A DNA stretch of 64,000 nucleotides from Crossaster papposus (lineage: Eukaryota; Echinodermata; Asteroidea; Velatida; Solasteridae). The notes below the pieces were generated by a model. The model was not told the DNA's origin and did no database searches. It saw only the letters and a program-made list of their open reading frames with translations. Shown piece after piece: positions 1 through 12,172 of this stretch. Location: assembly GCA_037893245.1 (NCBI GenBank), contig JBAIAA010000531.1:2170001-2234000 (forward strand). Reading direction: 5' to 3'. The position numbers and the translations under genes are program-made. The stretch's first letter is position 1. The number at the start of each line of letters is the position of its first letter.

Positions 1-2080
1 AGAAGCAGTTTTGCGGTCCCGTGCCGGACATTTTGTATTGACCGTCATGTAGCTTGTACTTGATAATTGGAGGTAATGACCAAGGGATTGTAGGCATGAT
101 CGATGTACCCGCTCATTCCTACGAATGTCTGGCAAATGGTTCACACGGATATCTTTAGAGGCATTTTTGGTGTTGTTTGTCACATTATCTGAGATGTAAA
201 CTGTACGTGGAACCGTTAAACTGGTTTCACTTGAGAAGCCTGGGCGCACTGCATACCATACCGAAGGAATTTCGATTTGACATAAATGGGTCTGGGACGA
301 TTGGCGGAACGGCGGGTGGTAGCAAGGTCGGTGTTTGTCGACCCGGGTTTCGGTGGGCTCGCCGCACTTTAATGTCCGTAGCATACTCTAGCTTCATGGG
401 AAAACCAAGAATTCGGAAACAAACGTATTCAAACAAATATATTCTGGAGGTCTTCGACTTTGTCTTCCAGACGTGTGATCATTATTAAAACACCATTTTT
501 ATTGTTATATTATTATTTTTATTATTTTATTATTTACCATGGGGAAACCTTTCAGAGGATCACTGTTTTTCAAAGGTGCCCAGCAATTACAAACATTTGG
601 AAGTATAAAGGTAAAAATATAAAGAGTAAAAACACTAATTAAAACTTGAGATGTAATAAATCATTAATTAAAACAAACATTTGAAACAGTTAATGAGCAT
701 GTGCTGTTGGGTCCCTTCGATTCTTCTGAATACCTAAATTGATTAATTCTATAGCGACTTTTAAGTTTAAGATATTCTTGTCATGACGAAATATTTCCAT
801 TGAAATGTCATGTAACTTTACCTTAAGCGTGGTGAGTTTTGTGTCAATGGCATCGAACGTCTACACTATTAATTCCTGAATATGGAACATGGTTGGCGCC
901 ATCTTGTTGACGATGCCCTGTGTGCCATGTCTATATTTGCGCGCGGAGGGTAGGGGAGACCGTCTATTTTGCCGGGACGTGCGCCTTCGCCATTTTGTGT
1001 GTGGTGTCCTGTTTGCCCGGCTCGGTTTTGTGTGGGGTAGCGGACGCCGGAACCCGTATGTTGCTCAGTGTCCCGTGGGCATTGCGTGGTGTCCCGTGTG
1101 CCGCGCCGGTTCGCAGTGACAGGGAAAACTAAGGATTGGAACCTGTCTCTTTTATGCCATACGGCGCTGGCAATTTTTTATTTTATTTTTGTAGACCGCT
1201 ATGGCGCTTTGAATTGTCCGAGGAATTTCATTTTCCAGACCGCTTTAGCGCTTCGCATCGTCCAGGGTTTCGTCCTGCTTTTAGCGGCAAACAAAATGCA
1301 TTTTATTTCTACTTCGTAGAGGATGATTAGCATGAATTCCTCCATATTCGTCACGTGACATTGGCGGCTACTGGACCTAATTAATTCATCATAAATAGTG
1401 ATAACTATTTGGTCTGGAAACCAGCCTAAATTGCAAGTTACTCGAGGTCTCCTGAAGCCCACAGCCTGATCTTTTGCTTCTAGGCCCTTTATCGCAAGAA
1501 ACAGCCGAGGCCCACAAACTTATCAGCCGACATCGATTGACTTTTGTTCAGTTAAATCTAACAAAAACGGGGCGATGTAAAATGCCATAACAGAATTTCG
1601 AGCATGACCTAATAATACACGTCAGAAATTGGTCAAAGTCTAATATTTAAGAACTATTTATAATCGTACCAACAAAACGAGCCAAATTACATACGAGTCA
1701 CTTACACACATACGCCTTGATGCAGACATAACGTCAGCGTTTTCACGAAAAGACGAATTTGGCCTAAATCATTATTTTTTCAAAGTTCGTTTTTTGGCCA
1801 AAATCGATTAGGTGGATAGCAACGAACATTTTGGCGAGGTTAATATTGTCAAAATCAGTCTGAATCATTAAGATTACGAAAATAATACAGGGGAAAATTT
1901 CACCCAAATCGTAATTTCAGTTTTCACGAAGAGACAAATTCGAATTTGTTCCTGCGTAGATAGAAATAACGTTGCTCCGAGTGCAATCAGTGTGGAGTTG
2001 AAGCGAGGCGCCGCCCGTGTAGGAACGGTGCGCTCGAAGCGGCTACCGCTACCGCCACCGCGCCATATCCAGCGAACGGA
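1..2080. other. No supported gene
   Basis: No open frame here shows a recognisable domain or splice structure. Positions about 889-1130 are richer in G, C and CpG than the AT-rich surroundings, so the open frames there are probably composition effects. Nothing further is supported. Confidence 0.6.
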
Positions 2081-2081
2081 A

Positions 2082-2440
2082 TGATTGGGTCCCCTTCTCA
2101 AGGCAAGACACAACACCTTCAAGACGCTTCTGACGGTGTTCATTGCCTGGTTTTCTGGACGCCTAATGAGGTGATCTTTCTCACCTACAACCTCGTGTTG
2201 TTTCCGCTGCAGTTCAAGGAGTGGTTTTATTTGCTGTCCGCGGCGATGGTGGCTGCTAATTGCTGCGTCAACCCGTTCATCTATTCATTTAAGTACATGT
2301 ACCGCCAATTTGGCAGTGGGCTGATGGAGGTTTTTAGCCGGATGACCAGTTGCAATGCGAATCTCCGGGCTATGTCTTTGCCATTACCTTTACCTTCTAC
2401 CCAACCTCCTACGCATTCTACCATGCTTTCCGTCCCCTAG
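2082..2440 (+). pseudogene. Class A GPCR remnant (TM6 to C-tail)
   Basis: This is the C-terminal part of a rhodopsin-family G-protein-coupled receptor, a seven-helix plasma-membrane receptor. One frame reads a third-loop/TM6 start (KARHNTFKTLLTVFIAW, about 2100-2150). The next frame carries the rest: FWTPNEV (the CWxP position of TM6), a TM7 stretch and NPFIYSFKY (the NPxxY motif), followed by a Ser/Pro-rich tail ending at 2440. The change of frame inside TM6, a stop just upstream in the TM6 frame at 2082-2084, and the absence of TM1-5 nearby all indicate a broken copy. An intron or a sequence error near 2150 could explain the frame change alone. The ligand class cannot be told from this piece. 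It resembles peptide-type invertebrate receptors. Confidence 0.7.
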
Positions 2441-2516
2441 ACATCGATGTTGCACTGACCGCTGTCAGAGTTGTAGTTGAGTACGTTCAGATAACCAGCT
2501 TAATTACCAGATATTA

Positions 2517-2885
2517 AAGGTAGTATACACCCTTGGTGATTGCTTGAATTATCAGGAATGGGTAGATTCGGAAGGTTGCATTTCTTAGTAAATATCGTTC
2601 AACTGACCTGTGCGAAGTTTTACAATCAAGGATGCTGAGAAAAGCAAGAAAAAACGGGGTTCGTTTCCAACCGGCGTCGGGAAGTTGTTCTTATGTTGTT
2701 TTTGTTTGTTTCGCGATCGCCGTCCCACGATCGTGATTTGTTTTTTATAAAATACAATTTTTTTGAACAATTACAAATATATAGCGCAATCATTTTGCTT
2801 GATGCCTACTTTCAAATAAGTAGGATTTTTCTTAGTAATTCGGTAGTAACATTTTTCGATATCTGCTAGTGGTGTATCCTACCTT
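2517..2885. mobile_element. MITE-like element with GGTAG-ATACACC ends
   Basis: The ends form an inverted pair: AAGGTAGTATACACC on the left and, read on the other strand, AAGGTAGGATACACC on the right. There is no coding capacity. The inner right part (about 2628-2885) recurs inverted at 33557-33824, so it is a dispersed family. No clear target duplication was seen. Confidence 0.55.
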
Positions 2886-4580
2886 GGTTTGGTATAGATA
2901 CAGCTGCATAATACAGGCACTGGACACTGTCTGTGGACTTTGGACAATCACAATCTTGAATGATTTAAGCTTTTAATACAAAATCAATCGATAAGTACTA
3001 AACCGAGTACTTTCGAAGTACTTCTGTCCCAAAACTGTATTCAAAACGTATCTTTATGCATCCAACGTCCCAAATTATTGTTTTCCCTCTAACACTGACT
3101 TCATTTGTTGTCTACTCTCAATGTTTGTCTTACTTAGTTCGCAACAAACAGCTCAATATTTGGTAGTAAACAGTACTCAGAAAGAACTTGACTACATGAA
3201 TCATCATAGTCGCTCAAATTTGACATTATGACTGATGGTTGTGTCTACCGACATACGTTATGCTGACGACGTCATCATGGGTCACGTGACGTCATCTTTG
3301 TACAATATATTTAATTATTGAAAATCAATATCAAATCAACCGCAAGAGACTGGAACTTCGTGTTTGTGGCAATTGTTAGACTTATCCAGGATCTTATTTT
3401 ATTTTGTTTGCGTAAAGTCACGTTACCCTTCCTTCCGGTCAAAACCGAAAGTGCCTTATAATTTGAAAGTGAAAAATGATATGAACTTCATTTCAACGAT
3501 GTTAGTGTCTGGCGGAATGTACTTTTCAAAAAAATGGCGACGTCAAAACATGTTATAGTGCCGTCTAGCGGCAGGTTGAAAAATTGTTAAAATAAATAAT
3601 CTGTTGATGTGTGTGGCGAAGTTTGCTAAAAACACTTTATAACCGGCGTATATAATCAGCTTTATACTAGGAATAAGTTGACGGGGAGGACGAAAGATGA
3701 AGTCACCAGACCGAAAGTTAGAATGAAATTACTAATTTTCCTTTGACAATTCCTACAATATTGAACCTGACAGAATATAATCTTGATTTGTGCTCTAAAG
3801 GCTAATGTAAAAATGGTGGTCAATTGTTTTTATTCTTTTTGCAAACAGCTAATTTGGACATACCCTGCGTCACTATTGAAATTTCAGCCTTTATGTCATT
3901 GATTGCATGCAACTTACAATATACGTGTACATTGTGTTGAGCGTATGCTGGACCGGGAATGGGGAATTTCCCGTTTAGTGATTAAGCATTCAAGAGTAGG
4001 TCCGATCATCATGAAACTTGGTGAGTGAAATATATTGCCACTTATATGAACAATTCGAAGTGACGTCTTCCTAACGTCATTGGTTGGTTTTTGTATTTAT
4101 TTTGTATTAGTCCCAAATCACATAGACTTTAAACATGTAATTCACAGATTTGGCACAAAACAAAGCCATATTCACACAAAACACAACTAAAGAACCCACA
4201 GATAACATTTGTCATGAACTGCAAGCCATTGTGACGTCATCTTTAATGTGCAAATTTAAAGGTCTAATACCTAGAGAACTGTCAGTCCAATTGGGCTCAA
4301 ATGTGGTAAGTCATGTAAGTATATATTTCGCGGTGTGTTATAGATTTTGACTCGATCCATATCTCAGCAACGGAACATGCTAAAATTATGTTGTATTATG
4401 TTTGTTAGGGGACAAATATAGTTGCACCAACAGTTTACAAATGTGTGACGTCATCGTTTTAGTCACTTTAAATTTATTATAATCTATTAAAAAGTTGATT
4501 AGTTTTGATTAGTTTAATTTGTTTACAACATAATAGTTCAATTTCTGAAAAACGAAATATAACTGCGAAAAAGCCCTATT
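2886..4580. other. No supported gene
   Basis: AT-rich DNA with only short unsupported open frames. No domain, RNA gene or repeat boundary was recognised. Confidence 0.5.
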
Positions 4581-4826
4581 AGTCAGGTGGCTTAGTGTTA
4601 AATTTTAAGGTTACCGTGCTTCGGCAGATAAAAGCACCAAATTTGGCATGAGGCTCCCTTAGGGCCTATTAATTAAGATTAGCCTATAAGCCCCCCGGAA
4701 TTAAACAAAACAAAATCATATAAAACACTTAATTTCAAGATGGCCGACATTTTGGACAAAATATCACTTTTATTGAGTCCTGGGAATCATAAGAAGTTAA
4801 GAATGGTTACAAAATATTTGATTTAG
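4581..4826 (+). repeat. Left terminal inverted repeat of the Academ-like element
   Basis: Pairs with 18470-18690 on the opposite strand. Shared blocks include AGTCAGGTGGCTTAGTG, GGCATGAGGCTCCC, GGCCTATTAATTAAGATTAG, ACAAAATATCACTTTT and CATAAGAAG. Confidence 0.85.
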
Positions 4827-6150
4827 AGGCCACTGAACAAACTGAATTCAATTTTGAATACATTGCAACACTACGAGTGGACCTACATGTGCAAGCAGTT
4901 TCATCAATGTAATTATTAAACCATATACCTACAATGGGTTCTTAATGTGAGAAGCCATTAGTTTCTTGAGAAGTGTCGTTTTATGAAATATTCACAAAGT
5001 GCATATTTTCAATTATTCTTACTTTACTGCTTTGATAATTGCCTGTTTTTGCTATTTGAGTTGAGATATTTCCTGTCTCTAAAAAGTGTAATATGTAAGA
5101 GGTATTGTGATGGAGACACTAAGCACAGATCGATGAGAGGCGGCGCTCTTTGTTGTTGTTCATTCATTTGTGACCTGCTAAATTTAAAGGTCACCAATCC
5201 TGCACATTTCATCAGGTGAGAAATAACAAATTTTCATCAGATTTCTATCTATAAACATCATTATTCAAATAGAGTGATAATGAATCATTCTATACTTATG
5301 ACATTCTTTGATAGTTACAGACTGTATGACAACTTTGTGGTAATTAGTACTGCCTTAAAAATTGATTTTAGAGTAAGAAAAGTCAAGAAAGTTTGGATGA
5401 TGTGCTGTGTGTGCATAGGTATGTATGTCGGATACACATTGAATAATAATTAATGGCAGTGCATATGTGCCCACTTTGGGACTGCAGTGTTTTGAATTTA
5501 GAGTACCTTTTTTTTTCATTATATTTTAATAGGGGATTTCTTAGGTCTTTAGTTGTTGCTGGCAGCATGGGGGTATTTTAGTAAGAATGTAAATATGTAA
5601 ATTTAGCCGGCCTGCTTGTGAACGCTTGTGGGTTTATGCCTTTTTGCCTTATATGTTGCCTTATTATGGTTAAAAGGAGATATTCATTTTTACAATTAAA
5701 TAACAATTGTCAGAGATATTCAAAGTTTTGAATAGTATTGATGAAGCAGAGCATTTTTATGGAGAATGTTAGGATTACCTTGTCAAGTGTTACCTTGACA
5801 CACACGGAAACAGACAGTAATTCTCATTTTAATTCTATTTTTTAGTAATGAATTAATTTCCCAAATCAGTCTACACTTTCTGATATTAAATTTTTATTTG
5901 TTACCGGTACTACATTTAGATACACGTATACTTACTAATTTTTCTTTATCCGATTCCTGCACAAACCCCTATCAGATTTGCTCAGGTAGGTCCCTCGTGC
6001 TGCTCAGTAAATAAATTAACCTAGGAGACATGAATTAATGAGCCACTAGCATGAATTCTCTGAACCTGAGTCCAACTAAATATTGTAGTGCCCTCGGACA
6101 CCTTACATATTATTATAATACACTGGTATCTTTTTAGGTTGTGACTAAAC
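4827..6150. other. 5' non-coding part of the Academ-like element
   Basis: No gene seen. AT-rich DNA between the left TIR and the first ATG of the cargo gene. Promoter and 5' leader may lie here, but no motif decides it. Confidence 0.45.
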
Positions 6151-7240
6151 ATGGAGCTATATTGGGATGGCTGCGTGATTTGCCAGCAGGACACTGCTGA
6201 ACCCTTGAAGTGTCCCTTGAAGAGTCCTGGGACAAGTGTTGACAAGGCAGGTGCCTACACATCATTCATGACCAACGTAGAACAGTTCAAGGCCATTGGT
6301 GATCAGCCAAACTCTGGGAGTTATTTTGGGAGTGATGGAACTGTTGACAATTTTGTTTCTCATTCTGCTTCCTGGCACAATTCTAAGTTGGCAAAAGCAA
6401 AGAAGAAGATACAGCATAACACTGATGGTGAAGAGAAAAGGCCCAGTAAGCGAAAAGCACTAGACAGTCAAAAGTGTTTATTCTGCGAGAAAGGCGAAGA
6501 CGAAAAAGTTCTTCATGAAGTTTCAACCTTGGATGCCGATAAAAATATCCGGGACATGATCACAGAGCTAAATGACACCCTGCTTATGGCTAGAATAGTT
6601 GGGGGAGATCTAATTGCAATTGATACAAAATACCATCTGACATGTCTGGTCAAGCTAAGAAATCGCTACCGTAGCCATACTCGCAAGGCAGGCCAAACAC
6701 CTGAAAACACAGATGAGAAAATGAATGAGTCTCGGGCATTTGTGGAACTGACCACCTACATTGAGAATTATGTGGATTCTGGAACTCTCCTCTTCTAGCT
6801 GAATGAGGTTCACTATCTGTATGTGGGTCGTCTTGAATAACTGGGCATCAAGAAACAAGTCCACAAGACCAAACTGAAGGGTCGTTTGCTAGAACGCTTC
6901 CCAGAGGCGCAAGAACAGTATGATGGGAGAAACACTGTTCTCATTTTCAAGGAAGGCATGAGAAATATGTTGAAAGAAGCTCTAAAGAGTCGAGACTTCT
7001 CAGAAGACGCTGTTATCCTGGCCAAAGCTGCTACAATAGTGAGAACGGACATCTTTAGCCATCAAGGCTTCAAATTCACAGGTTGCTTCCCGGAACAATG
7101 TCAGGAAGACTCATTGCCCTCAAGCATCAAGTCTCTTGTCTCCATGATCTTGAATGGTCCCAACTTAAAAGATCAAGACAAGCGTGAATCCCAGGCTTGC
7201 CTCACCATCAACCAGGTCATCGTTTACAATACAAAGAAAC
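6151..7240 (+). pseudogene. Academ-like cargo gene, 5' part
   Basis: This is the N-terminal third of a large element-encoded protein, read from the ATG at 6151. Cys pairs (CVIC near residue 8, CLFC near 109) and a downstream YHLTC suggest a zinc-binding N-terminus. A basic KRPSKRK-type stretch lies between them and may be a nuclear signal. The same frame runs on to 7240 but meets two stops (TAG 6796-6798, TAA 6838-6840), both explainable by C-to-T changes at Gln codons. At 7240 it is cut by the gypsy insertion. Its last complete codon, AAA (7237-7239), is followed by a split codon completed at 14682-14683, so the frame resumes cleanly there. It cannot make a full protein. The role in transposition is inferred only from its place between TIRs. 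Confidence 0.7.
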
Positions 7241-7463
7241 TGTTATGTCCCGACATGGGTACATGGTGGGTTCTTGGTGAGAGATGAAGATAATAATAAA
7301 GGAATGTCCAAGCCGTCACATAATCTGCATGTCTCCATTTATTCTAGAACTCTCAAGCAACCACTCAGAGGTCATCAAACTTAACTAGCACGCATGCGCG
7401 TGTCACAAAGGAATGAATATGGATGATCCTCAAGACTTATGCACTCCGTGCCTATATATAACA
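7241..7463 (-). repeat. 3' LTR of the gypsy element
   Basis: 223 bp, identical by eye to 14454-14676. It is bordered on the outside by GAAAC and on the inside by the polypurine tract. Confidence 0.92.
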
Positions 7464-7475
7464 TTCCTCCCCCTT
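7464..7475 (-). other. Polypurine tract of the gypsy element
   Basis: Read on the minus strand it is AAGGGGGAGGAA, directly next to the 3' LTR, the usual plus-strand DNA primer site in LTR elements. Confidence 0.75.
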
Positions 7476-7957
7476 AAGATGAATGTACATGTAATCAGAC
7501 TAAGATACATCCCAAAACAATGCAATAACGTGTTGATAAACTAATCCAAGCATTCAAATGTTTCCCTAATATTATCTAGCGACTAGTCCAAATTTTGAAC
7601 CTTAATTTGTAGCAGACATCATTTTTTCCTTTTCTATTCTAAACTACTTGCGAACAGTAAGAAACTACATATACTTGCAAACAGCTAAATATAAAACTTG
7701 TAATACATGTATGGAAACACTATTCTATTGGATTATCAATATGAAACCCAGAACACTAGTCCACTTGATTACATGTTCAAACTACTCATCTGATACCTTT
7801 GAGTTAATTCACTCCGATTAAACAAAAACTTAGATTAAAATAAACTCACAGTAAAGTCAAATTTGCTCCTTGAACCCTCAAACTAATCTAACTCTACTCC
7901 TTAATCTACTTTTGAATCACATGAAAAACTGAATACTCTACGTATACATGTACTAAT

Positions 7958-8413
7958 TTATGGTTTGGTCAAGACGTATTCTGCAAACTTCGCAGGTGGC
8001 TGTCTTTGTCTGTCTGACCGTCTTATAGGTGGGGCAAGATCAACTGGAGTTTGAACTTGCGCTTTCTCTGACACGTCTGGTGCCTCTGAGCCGCCTGGAA
8101 CCACCTCTTCAGTAGCTACTGGCGGCACAACCAGTTCGGTTGGTATTTGTATCGGCTCTGCAAGATTTGGCTCTACCGTAGCCTGCGGCATGAGTTGTGC
8201 CTCCAAGGCCTCAGTGGAATTCGCCAAACCAACATTTTGCTGAGACGACCTGGCATTACATCGTCGCGTTTGGTCAATGTGACGTCTCACTGTGCGACCA
8301 TCGACTAATTGTACTTCATATATCGACGAAGAAACAGCTTGTACCACTTGGCCATACAACCAAGTTGGTCCAGACGCAAAGTTCTTGACTAGTACCGTAT
8401 CTAACGGCTGCAA
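7958..8413 (-). CDS. Second open frame of the gypsy element, integrase tail-like
   Basis: A 151-residue open frame lies between the long gag-pol frame and the 3' LTR. Its start contains GPTWLYGQVV and a YEVQLVDG stretch, resembling the GPY/F-type DNA-binding tail found at the C-terminus of many gypsy integrases. A Pro/Val/Glu-rich segment ending in a basic RRSDRQRQPP motif follows. It belongs to the element, not to the host. Confidence 0.55.
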   Translation of the reverse strand: MQPLDTVLVKNFASGPTWLYGQVVQAVSSSIYEVQLVDGRTVRRHIDQTRRCNARSSQQNVGLANSTEALEAQLMPQATVEPNLAEPIQIPTELVVPPVATEEVVPGGSEAPDVSEKAQVQTPVDLAPPIRRSDRQRQPPAKFAEYVLTKP

Positions 8414-8434
8414 GGCTCTAGTCTTGTAACTTCG

Positions 8435-11400
8435 TTAGTTTTTCATCTGGGCCTGTTGCATTCGTACTCGCCTTGTCAGATCTGGTCGCAGCTTGTCTAG
8501 TTTGGTTCGGATTTGTCTCCAGTAGAGTAACTCACTGGGACTTCTACCCGTAGTCGACTGGGGCGTTACCCTGTAACACAGCAAAAACTGCTGTAGTCGC
8601 AACTCCAAATCTCCGGTTTGGATTTTCCTCACTCCAACTTTGACCGTCTGAACTGCGCGTTCTGCTAATCCATTACTAGATGGATGTTTCGGGGCTGTTT
8701 GAAGGTATTCCACTCCATTCTGGCTAAGAAACTGGCTGAATTCTTCCGACACGAATTGTGTTCCATTGTCGGTTACAACAGTCTCTGGGATTCCATGGGT
8801 AGCAAATAGCTTCCTCATCACCCTCACTGTTGTTGAGGCTGTGGAATTATTCACCCTGACGGCTTCGATCCACTTGCTGTGGGCGTCCACTACGATGAGG
8901 ACATCTTGGTTGTTGATAGCTGCATAGTCCACATGTAGTCTGCTCCACGGCTTATCAGGAAACTCCCATGGATGCATAGAGCTGGGTGGTGGCATCTTTT
9001 GATTCTCTTGACATCTTTGGCAGCTTTTCACCTCTTGCTCTATCATCCTGTCAATGGCTGGCCACCACATGAAGGATCGGGCTAGTGCCTTCATTTTGAC
9101 AATTCCGGGGTGTGTGGCATGGAGTTCTCGAAGTAATCGTTCACGTAGGGCTGGCTCCATAGGGATTACCACTTTAAATCCCCAAAGGATAACTCCATCC
9201 TCCACAGACAACTCGTCCTTCTTGGCTGCAAAAGGGGCCAACTCCTGACCCAGATTCTTTTTATCTGGCCAGCCCAGTTGCAGGTAGCTCCTTACTCTGG
9301 ACAGAACAGGGTCCTTATTAGTAAAGCGCTTGATCTCCTGTGCTTCTACAGGTCGAGTATCTACCTCTTCGATCAGGTTGATCCGGAAATTGCCTGGCTC
9401 TTTTGCTATTTCATCATGGCACCAAACTCCTCCATCTCCTGCTACAGGCAGGCGAGAAAGGGCATCTGCATTCTGATGCTGTTTACCCGCTTTGTGAACT
9501 ATGTCGTATTCATATGCAGAGAGGATTATGTGCCATCTGGTGACTCGAGCTGAAGCCATTGGGCTTGAGGGCTTTTTATCACCGAACAATGCCACCAAAG
9601 GCTTATGGTCAGTGATTATGCTGAAGTGCCTCCCCTGAAGGTACTTGTGGAACTTCTTTAGCCCGAATATTATGCTAAGTCCCTCTTTCTCGTACTGAGC
9701 ATAATTCCTCTCGCTGGCAGTCAGGGTTCTAGAGGCGAAAGAGATTGGTCGCTCACTTCCATCCGGCAGGATATGGCTGATGACTGCGCCCAGTCCGTAT
9801 GAGCTGGCGTCAGTCTGGAGCAGCAGAGGCTTCTCTGGATCCAAATGAACCAGGACTGCATCACTCTGGAGCAGCTTCTTTGACTCAATGAACGCATCTT
9901 CTTGTCGTGGACCCCAAGCAAACTTCGGGTCTTCAACGGAGCTGCCTTGGTGCTTTCTTGCCCTCTTCTCTGACTTAAACTCTGCTCGTAGCAACTCTGT
10001 CAATGGTGCGATGTGCTTAGACAGGTTAGGGATAAACTTTCTGTAATACCCAAGCAGTCCAAGATATGCTTGAAGCTCTTCTTGGTTCTTCGGACGCGGT
10101 GCTTGCTGAATGGCATCAATCTTGGATTTCAATGGCCGCAACCCTTCTTGATCCAGCTTGTGTCCAAGGTAAGTGACTGAATCCCGTAGGAATTCACACT
10201 TCTCTTGCTTCAACTTCATACCACTCTCCATAAAGCGTTGCAATACTGCATTCACGTTAGCAAGGTGTTCTGCGTCATTTTTACCACTGATGATGATGTC
10301 ATCGAGGTACGGGCGACACATGGGGATGTCTGCGAGTAGCGATTCGATGGTTCTTTGGAAGATGGCTGGGGCTGAGGCTAACCCAAAGGTCATGCGTACA
10401 TACTGGAACAGACCTCTATGGGTGTTCACCGTAGTGTACTTTCTTGCGGCTTCTTCCAACTCGATCTGGTGGTAAGCGTGAGATAAGTCCACCTTCGAGA
10501 ATCGTTGTCCTCCCTGAAGATCTTGCATCAAATCCTCTAGGGTAGGCAATGGGTAGTGCTCTAACCGCAAAACTTTGTTCGCGGTCAGCTTGTAATTCCC
10601 ACAGATGCGAACACCTCCATCGGCTTTATTAGCCACTACTATCGGACAGGCGTAGTCGGCGAATTTGACTGGCAAAATAACACCCTTTTCAAGCAAGTCA
10701 TCCAGGCAGTCATCGACTGGTTGCTTCTTCATGTACGGAACTGGGGCTGCTTGGTAGAACAGTGGCTGCTCTTCTACTGGCTGCACCTTTGCCTGGTAAC
10801 CATTCAGTTTACCAAGTACACTGGTGTCAAACACTTCACTATAGGCTTGAAGGATGCCCTTCAATTGTGCTTCCGTGTCGACCTCAACCACATTCAGTGT
10901 TGGGCAATCTGGCGGCTTCGATTGGAGAACACTGGCCACTGAAGATGGAAAGCTTTCTATCCACTCTCGTCCTAGGAGGCTTACTCCCTGCTGTACGACT
11001 AGAAGTGGAAGAGACTTCGTCTGCTGAGACGACAGGTGCTTCACATGGACCGATGCTTCCCCGACGATAGGCACTCTATCACCAGTGTATGTAGTCAAAC
11101 TAGGACTGCAAGGCCGAATCACTGATGAATTTCCGATTTGCTTGAATGTCCCCAGTGACACTATAGACCAGGGGCTGCCTGTGTCTAGCTCCATGCGAAT
11201 ATGCTTGCCATTTATGAACATGGTTACATAATATGGTTTGCATTTCAATAGCTTAATGACTGGGGTGTCTAGGTGGCTCAATATGGCCGGCTCATTCTCC
11301 AGGCTTTCCTCGTTTTCGAGGTGGTGTGCACGTTGCCCTTTGTATTGGTGACGCCGCTTGAATTCTTGGACCTTGTCACATTGACTCTTTGTGTGACCAG

Positions 11401-12172
11401 TCTGAAGGCACTTGTGACACTTCTCTGTTTTGAACATACAGCTGTCTGCGATATGGTCTGCGCCACAACGCCAACATCTTCGCTGGGCGGGGCTTCGTCT
11501 GAATACTTTAGGACTCTCTTCATACTTCCTGCTTTGGCTTGCGGCTGGCGATTTACTGGCAAACTTGGGCTTCGGCTTCCGCGGGGGCTGCATCTTGTTG
11601 ACTTGTTGAGATCTTGCCGATTGGCTCTCTGGCTGGCTGATTTCCTTAATCTTCTCCACATCTTTACTGGCCATCTCCATTGCAGTAGCGATATTCAGGG
11701 CTTTCTCAAACGTGAGTTTGGTATCGCCAAGTAATTTCCGCTGGATGGCTGGTTCTCGACACCCCACAACAAGCCTATCCCGCAGCATGTTGTTCAGCTC
11801 TGCAAAATTGCAGTTTTCACTCAACTGACGAAGACCTGCAATGAACTGGGGCACAGTTTCACCTAGCTTTTGTGTTCTGGTGTAAAACCTGTACCTTAAT
11901 ACAATCTCACTTGGTTTAGGTGCATAATGGCTTTTCAGCAAATCAACACACTCTTTGTACGATTTCTCAGTCGGCTTATGAGGCTGCAATAGTGCACGCA
12001 AGGTGTGGTAACCCTTGCTCCCTAAACTCGTAAATAATACTGAGCGTTTCCTACTATCCTCGTCTACATTATTTGACCCAAGCCAAGCTTCTAGTAATTC
12101 GATCCATTCTTCAATCTGGTTAGGATCAAAAGCTGGTACAACACCAATCGCACCATATATTGTATTTGCCAT
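8435..12172 (-). CDS. Gypsy gag-pol polyprotein
   Basis: One open frame of 1,245 residues. In order it has a gag-like region (about 1-200), two CCHC-type zinc knuckles (about 233-265), an aspartic protease with DTGS (330-333), and reverse transcriptase with the FSKVDLSHAY block and YLDD (622-625). RNase H follows (about 740-870), then an integrase with an HHCC zinc region and a DDE core ending near TDNGTQF. The protein would package, copy and insert the element. Gag and pol share one frame here, as in several gypsy lineages. The ATG at 12170-12172 gives a gag start MANTIYG. Confidence 0.93.
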   Translation of the reverse strand: MANTIYGAIGVVPAFDPNQIEEWIELLEAWLGSNNVDEDSRKRSVLFTSLGSKGYHTLRALLQPHKPTEKSYKECVDLLKSHYAPKPSEIVLRYRFYTRTQKLGETVPQFIAGLRQLSENCNFAELNNMLRDRLVVGCREPAIQRKLLGDTKLTFEKALNIATAMEMASKDVEKIKEISQPESQSARSQQVNKMQPPRKPKPKFASKSPAASQSRKYEESPKVFRRSPAQRRCWRCGADHIADSCMFKTEKCHKCLQTGHTKSQCDKVQEFKRRHQYKGQRAHHLENEESLENEPAILSHLDTPVIKLLKCKPYYVTMFINGKHIRMELDTGSPWSIVSLGTFKQIGNSSVIRPCSPSLTTYTGDRVPIVGEASVHVKHLSSQQTKSLPLLVVQQGVSLLGREWIESFPSSVASVLQSKPPDCPTLNVVEVDTEAQLKGILQAYSEVFDTSVLGKLNGYQAKVQPVEEQPLFYQAAPVPYMKKQPVDDCLDDLLEKGVILPVKFADYACPIVVANKADGGVRICGNYKLTANKVLRLEHYPLPTLEDLMQDLQGGQRFSKVDLSHAYHQIELEEAARKYTTVNTHRGLFQYVRMTFGLASAPAIFQRTIESLLADIPMCRPYLDDIIISGKNDAEHLANVNAVLQRFMESGMKLKQEKCEFLRDSVTYLGHKLDQEGLRPLKSKIDAIQQAPRPKNQEELQAYLGLLGYYRKFIPNLSKHIAPLTELLRAEFKSEKRARKHQGSSVEDPKFAWGPRQEDAFIESKKLLQSDAVLVHLDPEKPLLLQTDASSYGLGAVISHILPDGSERPISFASRTLTASERNYAQYEKEGLSIIFGLKKFHKYLQGRHFSIITDHKPLVALFGDKKPSSPMASARVTRWHIILSAYEYDIVHKAGKQHQNADALSRLPVAGDGGVWCHDEIAKEPGNFRINLIEEVDTRPVEAQEIKRFTNKDPVLSRVRSYLQLGWPDKKNLGQELAPFAAKKDELSVEDGVILWGFKVVIPMEPALRERLLRELHATHPGIVKMKALARSFMWWPAIDRMIEQEVKSCQRCQENQKMPPPSSMHPWEFPDKPWSRLHVDYAAINNQDVLIVVDAHSKWIEAVRVNNSTASTTVRVMRKLFATHGIPETVVTDNGTQFVSEEFSQFLSQNGVEYLQTAPKHPSSNGLAERAVQTVKVGVRKIQTGDLELRLQQFLLCYRVTPQSTTGRSPSELLYWRQIRTKLDKLRPDLTRRVRMQQAQMKN

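Noticed and set aside
177-488. 103-residue open frame near the window start
   Set aside because: No recognisable domain, no splice context and strong overlap with a minus-strand frame.
889-1132. Overlapping GC-rich open frames
   Set aside because: Several frames are open together, as expected from composition. No motif supports one.
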